A stretch of DNA of 5,053 bases from Eubacteriales bacterium (GTDB lineage: Bacteria > Bacillota > Clostridia > Peptostreptococcales > Anaerovoracaceae), in assembly GCA_028691625.1 (NCBI GenBank), contig JAQUYZ010000173.1:1-5053 (forward strand), in the 5' to 3' direction. The position numbers and the translations under genes were made by a program. The number at the start of each line of letters is the position of its first letter. The first letter of the stretch is position 1. Below are positions 1-5,053 of the stretch, in pieces. The notes under the pieces were generated by a model. That model had not been told where the DNA came from, did no database searches, and saw only the letters and a program-made list of their open reading frames with translations.

Positions 1-785
1 GTATAGACTCTGTGCAGCTCCGATACCGGGAGTCGATAAGCTGGAATGGTTCCCTGAACGTCCAGCTTTGCAGGTCCGGTCCATGGTGATAACTTGATTG
101 CGCATTTTGTATAGACGCCTAATCCCCCTCTGGAACCCATAACGCCGCGGTTCATCCCTCTTACGCTTGGGCCGGGGCCCTCGCTGCAGAACCAATTTCC
201 TGTCGAATTCACGGACCCTACCTTCAGAATTTCGCCTTCCGGTGTAACCCACTCAAATCCCAGCAAATTGTCGGAGTTGTGACCCATATAAAACGTGCTG
301 GGCCCGGGACCGAAATAGGCACATGCGCTCGCTACGATGGAAGTTGTTGAACCGGCTCCGATAATATTCAGATTCAATCCCCGTTTCATTACTTCCGCCT
401 GCAGCGTCGCGCAGATTACATATGGCTCCACGATGGCAACCATGTTTTTTTCGTCGATCTCGATGATTTTATTCATCCTTCTCAAATCCAGCTGAATCGT
501 ATCCTCGTCATCCTTCAGCGGAGCGGCCCAATGATACCAGCCTGTGGAAATCGGTTTTAATTTGATATGATATTTATTGCAGACCTTTGTGACTGCCTTA
601 ACCTCTTCCGTGCTGCCAGGCAAAACGACAGCCACAGGTCTTGGCATATAATGGCTCTGATTCGGCCTTACAGTCTCCGCAAGCCATTCAAATGCATAGG
701 AATCCATAAGCGCCGGATCATCAGAAACAAATTCCGGTCCAACGATATCCTCTAATGCGCGATACGCGTCTTTAGACAGTGCCAT
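1..785 (-). CDS. FAD-binding oxidase/dehydrogenase, second flavoprotein of the cluster (partial, C-terminus beyond window)
   Basis: Third gene of the operon; 261 codons are visible and the frame runs open off the left edge, so the C-terminal substrate domain is missing. I translated it directly. Start ATG at 785 has AGGAGG at 797-792, 6 bases upstream, and follows the Fe-S gene's TAG by 19 bases. The visible part is a PCMH/FAD_binding_4 fold: RPVAVVLPGSTEEVKAV (residues 49-65), IVEPYV (118-123) at the usual IEPGV position, and GSRGGLGVYTKCAIKL (217-232) matching the G-x-LGI-x-T element that ends the FAD domain in GlcD and D-lactate dehydrogenases. It is clearly paralogous to the oxidase at 2098-3567 (both begin with a similar IVG segment). 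The usual Gly-rich FAD loop is replaced by PISTGWYHWAAP (78-89). By analogy with GlcE or GlcD it would be a second flavin subunit of a cytoplasmic or membrane-peripheral complex. Substrate unknown; family assignment firm. Confidence 0.88.
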   Translation of the reverse strand, partial: MALSKDAYRALEDIVGPEFVSDDPALMDSYAFEWLAETVRPNQSHYMPRPVAVVLPGSTEEVKAVTKVCNKYHIKLKPISTGWYHWAAPLKDDEDTIQLDLRRMNKIIEIDEKNMVAIVEPYVICATLQAEVMKRGLNLNIIGAGSTTSIVASACAYFGPGPSTFYMGHNSDNLLGFEWVTPEGEILKVGSVNSTGNWFCSEGPGPSVRGMNRGVMGSRGGLGVYTKCAIKLSPWTGPAKLDVQGTIPAYRLPVSELHRVY

Positions 786-804
786 ATTAACCCTCCTTTT
801 CTGG

Positions 805-2073
805 CTAAATTGCCTGTTTTACAAGCTCAAGAATGTCGATGACTTCCATTTTACGAGCATCTGCTTCTATATCCATAAAGTTTCTCTCGCACCATGGACA
901 TGCGCTGACAATTACTTCCGCACCGGTTGCCTGCGCTTCTTCGATTCTTTCCATTGCTGTTTGCTTGGCAAATTCAGGATATGCTTCTTTCACGCCGCCA
1001 CCGGCGCCGCAGCACCATGCCGCTTCTTTTATACGTTCCATTTCAACCAATTCGACACCCGGAATCGCTTTCAGGATATTTCGTGGTGCTTCATATACAC
1101 CATAGGCGCCGATATACCTTGGCCTCGGCGGATCATAAACCACTGCCTGGCCGAATATTTTCTTTTCCTTGCCGTCCCATGGGATATACGGTTCGCCCTG
1201 TCGACCCAGATAGCACGGGTCATGATATGTAACTTTTTTGTTTACAGGTTTTGTAAACTTGATCTTGCCTTCCCGGATCAGCCGGTCGACAAACTCAACC
1301 ATGTGCAGTACCTCAACGGTTGACCCGTTCTGCGGATAGAGCCTTTTAAAGGTGTGGTAGCAGTCTGCGCAAGGAGTAATGACTGTCTTCACGCCGGCCT
1401 TCTTCCATGCAGCCAGATTCTTCTCTGCTCCGTTGATATAATCGTCTTTATATCCCATGTGATACGCACGTCCGCCGCAGCAATTCTCATCCTTACCCAT
1501 GATACCGAAATCAACTCCGGCATTCTGAAGAATTTCCACTGAAATCCTGGCAACCTTCTGAAGCTCCGGATCGTAAGAATACTGACATCCCGCATGGAAT
1601 ACCACCTCCGCAGTCTCCATTGTTAAATCCTTGATTTTGATCCCGTTTGCCCAATCGCCCTTTTTGTCCTTCGGCTTCTTGAGCATGTTGTTCAGCTTGC
1701 GATAGCCTTCGATCACCTGGTCGTGCTCATGAATGGTATGTCCGCCTTCCACCATGGTGAAGCGGAGTTCATGCATCGCAGCCAGGGGTTCCATATCATA
1801 ACGGCAAATTTTGCAGGTCACATCACAGTTTCCGCACATTTGACATTTAAAAACGGATTCCTTCAGTTTATCCGTTACTTCAACCCGGTTTTCCAGCAGG
1901 GACAAAGCGGTTACGTATCTTCCGCCGGCCGAATAGGAATGGAAATGGTTGAATTCTATACTTGGGCAACCTTTGGAAAATCTCCAGCTCTTGATTAAAT
2001 CAATGGGAACCCACTTGCAATAAGCGCATCGAGTGCAACGCAGCGCATCTGCTCTGAAATCTTCGAGTGACAT
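805..2073 (-). CDS. (Fe-S)-binding oxidoreductase subunit, GlcF/HdrD-like, two CCG domains
   Basis: 422 residues, second gene of the operon. Start ATG at 2073 has AGGAGGT at 2087-2081, 8 bases upstream. The N-terminus carries two [4Fe-4S] cysteine sets: C13, C16, C19 and C36 (followed by Pro), then C77, C80, C83 and C87, with one more Cys at 90. Two cysteine-rich CCG domains (DUF224 family) follow: C163, C198-C199, C235-x2-C238; and C287, C354-C355, C392-x2-C395 in the contexts YHDPCYLGR and WCCGAGGGV. This layout is that of GlcF, GlpC and HdrD, which move electrons from a flavoprotein partner to a quinone, heterodisulfide or other acceptor. Lying between two FAD-oxidase genes, it is inferred to be their shared electron-transfer subunit. 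No membrane segment or signal peptide is seen. Two departures from plain GlcF are a 16-residue gap before the fourth Cys of cluster 1 and an insert of about 30 residues inside CCG domain 2. The electron acceptor is unknown. Confidence 0.93.
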   Translation of the reverse strand: MSLEDFRADALRCTRCAYCKWVPIDLIKSWRFSKGCPSIEFNHFHSYSAGGRYVTALSLLENRVEVTDKLKESVFKCQMCGNCDVTCKICRYDMEPLAAMHELRFTMVEGGHTIHEHDQVIEGYRKLNNMLKKPKDKKGDWANGIKIKDLTMETAEVVFHAGCQYSYDPELQKVARISVEILQNAGVDFGIMGKDENCCGGRAYHMGYKDDYINGAEKNLAAWKKAGVKTVITPCADCYHTFKRLYPQNGSTVEVLHMVEFVDRLIREGKIKFTKPVNKKVTYHDPCYLGRQGEPYIPWDGKEKKIFGQAVVYDPPRPRYIGAYGVYEAPRNILKAIPGVELVEMERIKEAAWCCGAGGGVKEAYPEFAKQTAMERIEEAQATGAEVIVSACPWCERNFMDIEADARKMEVIDILELVKQAI

Positions 2074-2097
2074 TCTTTACACCTCCTGTTTGGTTAA

Positions 2098-3567
2098 TTA
2101 AAAGCAAAGCTTTCCGGGATTCATTACATTGTTCGGATCGAAAATTTTCTTTAATTTCCGTAACGTTGTTGTACTGTCTAAATCCCGCTGGTACACCAGA
2201 TCTGACCACATTCCGTATGGCCTTGAGAAATAAGCGTCCTGTCCGGCCAGTTCTCTGCTCGCTTTTTCATAAAGCGCCTGCACTTTTTCGACGTCCTTCT
2301 TATTGCATGGATCATACGGCAGATTGAACTCACAATGATATACTGCACCCTGATGCTGAGGCTGGATGTAAATCCCGATATCGCTTGAACTGAAGCCCAG
2401 CGTATCTGCTGCGGAGTATATCGTTTTGATATATTGGGGAGTTTTATCTAATGTAGTCATAAAGAAAATATCCTGGCAGCCTCCCTTGTAATTCAGCTTC
2501 CAGTAATTCTCATCGGAAGGATTTAAGATCGTGTCAAGCAGGGTTCTACTGCTGATGCCGGAGATACCGGTAACGACATTCAGACCGAACTGCTGAGCGG
2601 TATCGATGATATCCTGCTCCATAACAGAAAGCTTCTCATCCGCATATACTGCTCTGCCGGCAACTCCCATCAGCATGATCCAATACGGCAATTGCTGTTT
2701 CAGCTTGGAAATATGATCGGCATTCGCGCCTATCATATTTGCGAGCTGTGCATGATTGACGATCATAACCTCATCACCCATTCTCAGCCGTTGGGTCCGA
2801 TAAGAGAAATCAATCAGGCTTTCCAGGTTGTCAGCCGGTACCATAAGGAGCTTGCGGACATCAGGAAGGATTTCACATTTTACCGAGGCCCAGAATACAA
2901 TCCCCATGGTTCCCTGTGCGCCGGTTATGATTTTTGTGAAGTCCGTTGCATTGGGTCCTTTCGGATCTACTTGAGCCATGCCTGCCTTCCATTGGTCCTC
3001 CAGATTATAGGGGCCGTTCCCGGCATCACCGGTATAGAGTTTTTGGCCATTTCCCCAGATTACGCCGCAGTTTCGTAACGGCTCTGTCAGTGAATACTGA
3101 TATCTTGGGATCACTGTCGGCTGTCTTTCGAGAAGGCTTGCAACAACAGATTTATTTTTTCTTGGAAGCAAAGGCATCGTCACTCTCAATCCTTCTTTTG
3201 CGAGTTCCGCTTCCAGCTGGTCATATGTAACGCCGGGCTCGATTACAGCAATTCTGTTTCTGCGGTCGATTCTCAGAATCTTCTTCATTCCGCTTAGATC
3301 AATAATTACCGCACCTGCTGCGCTTGGCACCGTATCACCGTGAAAATGGGGAGCCCCTGAGCTTACAGGAATTAACGGCGTTCTTGTCTCGTTTGCCCAT
3401 TGAATCAACTCCTGGATTTGATCCGCGCAAGCAGGTCTCACGACGAACCATGGTCTGAGGCTTCGTCTAAAACTCTGGTCTTTCGCGTAGGGTTCAAGAA
3501 TCTCCAAACTGTCAAAAACATTTTCTTTTCCGACAATTTGTGATAGTCTTTCTTTCATTTCATCCAC
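2098..3567 (-). CDS. FAD-binding oxidase/dehydrogenase, GlcD/VAO-like flavoprotein
   Basis: 489 residues, first gene of the operon and full length for the family. FAD_binding_4 domain at about residues 38-235: VVRPACADQIQELIQWAN, IEPGVTYDQLEAEL (109-122) and GAQGTMGIVFWASVKCEILP (216-235), the G-x-MGI segment closing the FAD fold. The C-terminal oxidase domain (about 240-489) ends in FDPNNVMNPGKLCF, the near-universal DPxxxxNPGK tail of glycolate oxidases, D-lactate dehydrogenases and the 4-cresol/vanillyl alcohol oxidase group. YIQPQHQGAVYHCEF (400-414) recalls the VAO-type substrate domain more than the HxH metal site of lactate dehydrogenases, so an alcohol, phenol or hydroxy acid are all possible substrates. 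The FAD loop is an atypical PVSSGAPHFHGDTVP (67-81). Start is GTG at 3567 with AGGAGG 8 bases upstream; the in-frame ATG at 3558 lies too far from it. The gene ends 24 bases before the Fe-S gene. Inferred catalytic subunit of a three-part dehydrogenase controlled by the divergent TetR protein. Confidence 0.92.
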   Translation of the reverse strand: MDEMKERLSQIVGKENVFDSLEILEPYAKDQSFRRSLRPWFVVRPACADQIQELIQWANETRTPLIPVSSGAPHFHGDTVPSAAGAVIIDLSGMKKILRIDRRNRIAVIEPGVTYDQLEAELAKEGLRVTMPLLPRKNKSVVASLLERQPTVIPRYQYSLTEPLRNCGVIWGNGQKLYTGDAGNGPYNLEDQWKAGMAQVDPKGPNATDFTKIITGAQGTMGIVFWASVKCEILPDVRKLLMVPADNLESLIDFSYRTQRLRMGDEVMIVNHAQLANMIGANADHISKLKQQLPYWIMLMGVAGRAVYADEKLSVMEQDIIDTAQQFGLNVVTGISGISSRTLLDTILNPSDENYWKLNYKGGCQDIFFMTTLDKTPQYIKTIYSAADTLGFSSSDIGIYIQPQHQGAVYHCEFNLPYDPCNKKDVEKVQALYEKASRELAGQDAYFSRPYGMWSDLVYQRDLDSTTTLRKLKKIFDPNNVMNPGKLCF

Positions 3568-3575
3568 CTTTTTTA

Positions 3576-3581
3576 CCTCCT
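3576..3581 (-). promoter_or_regulatory. Ribosome binding site that selects a GTG start
   Basis: On the minus strand this reads AGGAGG, followed by 8 bases and then GTG at 3567-3565. The ATG three codons later (3558) is 17 bases from this site and has only a weaker GGTGG nearby, so GTG is the better start for the first oxidase gene. The same 8-base spacing is used by the Fe-S gene. Confidence 0.75.
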
Positions 3582-3590
3582 TACTTGTAT

Positions 3591-3627
3591 GAAACGTTTC
3601 CGAATATTATTCGCCGAATATTGTTCG
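3591..3627. promoter_or_regulatory. Tandem palindromic operator, probable TetR-family binding sites
   Basis: Three palindromes stand in a row. 3591-3600 is a perfect 10-base palindrome (GAAACGTTTC). 3601-3613 is a perfect inverted repeat, CGAATA-T-TATTCG. 3615-3627 is the same element with one mismatch, CGAATA-T-TGTTCG. The two 13-base elements are 14 bases apart centre to centre, and their inner arms also form a palindrome (TATTCG-C-CGAATA, 3608-3620). They lie about 7 to 43 bases downstream of the inferred transcription start of the oxidase operon, in its untranslated leader. A repressor bound there would block initiation or promoter escape. Binding by the adjacent TetR protein is inference from divergent position; no homologous operator is recognised. 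Confidence 0.7.
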
Positions 3628-3640
3628 TTGAAGTAGGTTC

Positions 3641-3669
3641 ATTATATGATAATATTTTATACTTGTAAA
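3641..3669 (-). promoter_or_regulatory. Sigma-A type promoter of the oxidase operon
   Basis: Read on the minus strand: -35 TTTACA (3669-3664), a 17-base spacer, and a perfect -10 TATAAT (3646-3641). The expected transcription start is near 3634, giving a leader of about 66 bases before the GTG. The very good match to consensus suggests that the operon is strong when not repressed, which fits control by a downstream operator. Confidence 0.78.
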
Positions 3670-3716
3670 GGGTTTTTAATAAGAAAAATAATCACGCAAT
3701 CAAAATGATATATCTT

Positions 3717-3745
3717 TTGACAATCCAGGCTGTTTGATTTATCAT
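3717..3745 (+). promoter_or_regulatory. Sigma-A type promoter of the TetR-family gene
   Basis: A perfect -35 TTGACA (3717-3722), a 17-base spacer and -10 TATCAT (3740-3745, five of six consensus bases). The start of transcription would be about 3752, giving a short leader of 20-30 bases. The palindromes at 3591-3627 lie about 90 bases upstream, so simple occlusion of this promoter by its own product is not expected. Confidence 0.65.
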
Positions 3746-3770
3746 TAAAGAATAAAATATGTGAAATAAT

Positions 3771-3777
3771 AGGTGAT
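3771..3777 (+). promoter_or_regulatory. Extended Shine-Dalgarno match bearing on the TetR gene start
   Basis: AGGTGAT matches the 3' half of the extended Shine-Dalgarno consensus UAAGGAGGUGAU. In that register the core would sit 8 bases before a TTG at 3782, while it overlaps the ATG at 3776 and the GTG at 3773. TTG 3782 is therefore a serious alternative start, shortening the protein by two residues relative to the ATG. Confidence 0.45.
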
Positions 3778-4387
3778 GGCATTGCAGAAAAAAATGACGA
3801 GCAGACAAATTCAAGCTGTTGAAACACGCAACAAAATATACAATACAGCTTTTAACTTGATGTCTAAAAAGGGTTTCAACAATATCACGATTGAGGATAT
3901 CAGCAAAAAGGCCGGCGTATCCGTCGGAGCATTTTATCATTACTTCAAATCGAAAGACGAAATATTGTTTGAGGTATATCAAAGAGCTGACAATTTTTTT
4001 CGAGATAACGTAAAAAACAAGTTAAAGTCGGAAAACTCATTGGATCAGATCGTTGAATACTTTCGGTACTATGCAAGATATTCGGAACAGACGAAGATCG
4101 GATTTACAATCCACCTTTATAATACGGAGAATAAATTTTTCTTAAAAAAAGGAAGATTGATGCAGGCAATCCTGAATGACATTATTCAGGAAGGTCAAAG
4201 AAAAAATGAAATAACAAAAGACAAAAGCTCTGAAGAAATCGTAGATTTACTTTTCTTGGTGGCCAGGGGGGTCATCTTTGACTGGGGCTTAAAGGACGGC
4301 AAATATAAGCTCGAAGAAAAAATGGCAGAACTGTTTAAGCTCCAGGTCCAGATTTATAAAGATAAGAGCAGCGAATCAGCCGAATAG
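3776..4387 (+). CDS. TetR/AcrR-family transcriptional regulator
   Basis: About 200 residues, usual TetR length. The N-terminal helix-turn-helix domain is clear: TRNKIYNTAFNLMSKKGFNN, then ITIEDISKKAGVSVGAFYHY and FKSKDEIL, the classic recognition helix and FYHYFKSK signature of TetR_N. The remainder (about residue 65 onward) is the all-helical, poorly conserved ligand-binding and dimerisation part, so the inducer cannot be guessed. The gene is divergent from the flavoprotein/Fe-S operon, and palindromes lie at that operon's promoter; the inferred role is a ligand-released repressor of it. Start is uncertain: GTG 3773, ATG 3776 and TTG 3782 are all in frame; ATG is used here, but TTG has the best-spaced Shine-Dalgarno. 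Two 60-base stretches I counted are about 37% G+C, lower than stretches of the oxidase operon (about 42-52%), which is common for regulators and not evidence of transfer by itself. Confidence 0.92.
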   Translation: MALQKKMTSRQIQAVETRNKIYNTAFNLMSKKGFNNITIEDISKKAGVSVGAFYHYFKSKDEILFEVYQRADNFFRDNVKNKLKSENSLDQIVEYFRYYARYSEQTKIGFTIHLYNTENKFFLKKGRLMQAILNDIIQEGQRKNEITKDKSSEEIVDLLFLVARGVIFDWGLKDGKYKLEEKMAELFKLQVQIYKDKSSESAE

Positions 4388-4388
4388 T

Positions 4389-4478
4389 TTAATAAAGATA
4401 AAAGCAGACAGCCTGGCTGTCTGCTTTTTGATTCCTATCTAAGCAGTGGTCTTGCCCTTCATATTCGATGGATTGCAT
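4389..4478 (-). CDS. Possible 29-residue small protein or gene remnant
   Basis: On the minus strand, a GGAGGTGAT ribosome binding site (core 4492-4488) precedes ATG at 4478 by 9 bases. The frame runs 29 codons to TAA at 4391-4389, ending one base from the regulator's stop on the other strand. The peptide begins MQSIEYEGQDHCLDR and ends AVCFYLY; no family is recognised. Its last third is read from the terminator hairpin at 4401-4429, which argues against a conserved protein. It starts 31 bases downstream of the Uma2-family stop, so it may be translated from that gene's transcript, or it may be the surviving start of a deleted gene. Low confidence as a real protein; the translation signal itself is good. 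Confidence 0.25.
   Translation of the reverse strand: MQSIEYEGQDHCLDRNQKADSQAVCFYLY
4401..4429 (+). terminator. Intrinsic terminator, probably bidirectional
   Basis: Arms 4401-4413 (AAAGCAGACAGCC) and 4415-4427 (its exact complement) make an uninterrupted stem of about 11-12 pairs once a 3-5 base loop is allowed, followed by five T on the plus strand (4425-4429). It lies 13 bases after the TetR stop. Read on the minus strand the same stem is followed by TTTTATCTTTATT, so it can also end transcription of the convergent Uma2-family gene. Confidence 0.88.
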
Positions 4479-4479
4479 A

Positions 4480-4504
4480 TAGAATCACCTCCAACAGGAT
4501 TCTA
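4480..4504 (-). promoter_or_regulatory. Hairpin presenting a Shine-Dalgarno sequence in its loop
   Basis: Arms 4480-4486 and 4498-4504 (minus strand TAGAATC and GATTCTA) form a 7-pair stem with an 11-base loop containing GGAGGT (4492-4487). The ATG at 4478 begins one base after the stem. The structure is modest and A/T-rich; it could modulate translation of the short frame or be coincidental. Confidence 0.3.
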
Positions 4505-4509
4505 CCACT

Positions 4510-5053
4510 TCAGACGAACACATCCTTCAAAGATACCTTTAAGCCGCTGAAATATACTGACTCTGCATATTCCTGCGCGCCCTTCTGAAAGACCAAGCTG
4601 TCCGTTATTTCATTTTTGTCAAGGATATAGACATGCACCAGTTTATTTTTCGGATCGACCAGCCAGTATTCCCTGACGCCGCATTGCTTATAAAGATCCA
4701 GCTTTTTCAGCATGTCCTTGCTTCTGGTGGATTCGGAAAGAACCTCCACCGCCAGAGTCGGAACCCCTTTGTATCTGCCTTCTTTATCGATCTTGTCATT
4801 GTCGCAGATCACAAGGATATCAGGCTGGACGACACAGACATTATCCTCCGATTTTATCAGCGTAACGTCAAAAGGCGATGTGAGGGGGGTGCATTTTTTA
4901 TCCTTAAACCAGTTATAAAACGTGCCGTGGATTTCACCAACCGCATGCTGATGCCCATAAAACGGCGCTGCAAGATTGTAAACGACTCCATCAATCAATT
5001 CAAACCGCTGCTCGGAAGTTTCCGTCAGTTCCAGAAATTCCTCATAGGTCACC
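4510..5053 (-). CDS. Uma2-family (DUF820) PD-(D/E)XK nuclease-like protein, probably 5'-partial
   Basis: 180 codons are open to a TGA at 4512-4510. Uma2 hallmarks in order: a YEEFLEL segment and RFELIDGVVYNLAAP (residues 16-30), QPDILVI (76-82), LAVEVLSESTRSKDMLKKLDLY (100-121) and GVREYWLVDP (125-134). D78, E103 and a nearby Lys (116 or 117) are the probable PD-(D/E)XK catalytic set, so the fold appears intact. The family is widespread and multicopy in cyanobacteria, Firmicutes and others; its physiological role is poorly established. The first in-frame start candidate is GTG at 5052, but in relatives a few residues precede this motif and the upstream sequence is cut off, so the true start probably lies outside the window. 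It converges on the TetR gene and shares its terminator; nothing links it to the oxidase operon. Confidence 0.87.
   Translation of the reverse strand, partial: VTYEEFLELTETSEQRFELIDGVVYNLAAPFYGHQHAVGEIHGTFYNWFKDKKCTPLTSPFDVTLIKSEDNVCVVQPDILVICDNDKIDKEGRYKGVPTLAVEVLSESTRSKDMLKKLDLYKQCGVREYWLVDPKNKLVHVYILDKNEITDSLVFQKGAQEYAESVYFSGLKVSLKDVFV

Noticed and set aside
961..1323. Plus-strand open frame of 120 codons opposite the Fe-S gene
   Set aside because: It is antisense to a gene with unmistakable conserved cysteine motifs, lacks a ribosome binding site and shows no recognisable family.
2692..3078. Plus-strand open frame of 128 codons opposite the first oxidase gene
   Set aside because: It is antisense to a well-conserved flavoprotein, with no ribosome binding site and no recognisable domain; it is a shadow frame.
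3589..3602. Possible CcpA catabolite-repression (cre) site around the GAAACGTTTC palindrome
   Set aside because: The cre consensus has one base between its AA and CG; here that base is missing, so the spacing is wrong, and the sequence is better explained as part of the palindrome array.
3692..3982. Minus-strand frame of 96 codons across the divergent promoter and TetR N-terminus
   Set aside because: It overlaps the helix-turn-helix coding region and the regulator's promoter, and its hydrophobic, Phe-rich composition comes from reading A-rich sequence in reverse.
4445..4509. Longer-range inverted repeat AGTGGT / ACCACT enclosing the Shine-Dalgarno hairpin
   Set aside because: Only six pairs over a 53-base separation; expected by chance and not needed to explain anything.
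4510..5053. Uma2-family gene as evidence of a mobile element or defence island
   Set aside because: No terminal repeats, transposase, integrase or defence partners are visible, and Uma2 genes are commonly scattered singly in genomes.

Overview
The window looks like chromosomal DNA from an anaerobic, low-to-mid G+C Firmicute, probably of the Clostridia. This is inferred from strong AGGAGG ribosome binding sites 6-9 bases before most starts, sigma-A type promoters with 17-base spacers, GTG/TTG start candidates, and an iron-sulfur/flavoprotein set typical of anaerobes. I cannot name a genus from sequence alone.

The left three quarters (1-3567) is one minus-strand operon with short gaps (24 and 19 bases). 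In transcription order it encodes an FAD-binding oxidase/dehydrogenase of the GlcD/VAO type (3567-2098), a GlcF/HdrD-like Fe-S protein with two [4Fe-4S] ferredoxin-type motifs and two CCG domains (2073-805), and a second, paralogous FAD-binding oxidase (785 to beyond base 1, C-terminus missing). FAD, Fe-S, FAD is the same subunit inventory as glycolate oxidase GlcDEF but in another order. The likely job is oxidation of a hydroxy acid or alcohol, with electrons passed through the Fe-S subunit to an acceptor not visible here. The substrate cannot be read from the sequence.

The intergenic region 3568-3772 holds two divergent promoters. The oxidase promoter (TTTACA, 17 bases, TATAAT, minus strand) is followed by a row of three abutting or nearly abutting palindromes at 3591-3627, just downstream of the expected transcription start. 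The divergent plus-strand gene (3776-4387) is a TetR-family repressor and the obvious candidate to bind them. It would repress the oxidase operon by blocking initiation or early elongation until an effector, perhaps the substrate, is bound. No copy of the palindrome lies near the TetR gene's own promoter.

Right of the regulator is a strong intrinsic terminator (4401-4429) that could serve both strands. A very short minus-strand reading frame (4478-4389) with a good ribosome binding site in a hairpin loop runs through it. The right end (4510-5053) is a minus-strand Uma2-family (DUF820) PD-(D/E)XK nuclease-like gene whose true start probably lies outside the window. It converges on the regulator and is probably functionally unrelated to the oxidase cluster.

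I see no RNA genes, insertion sequences, CRISPR arrays or origins, and no gene-free stretch longer than about 205 bases.
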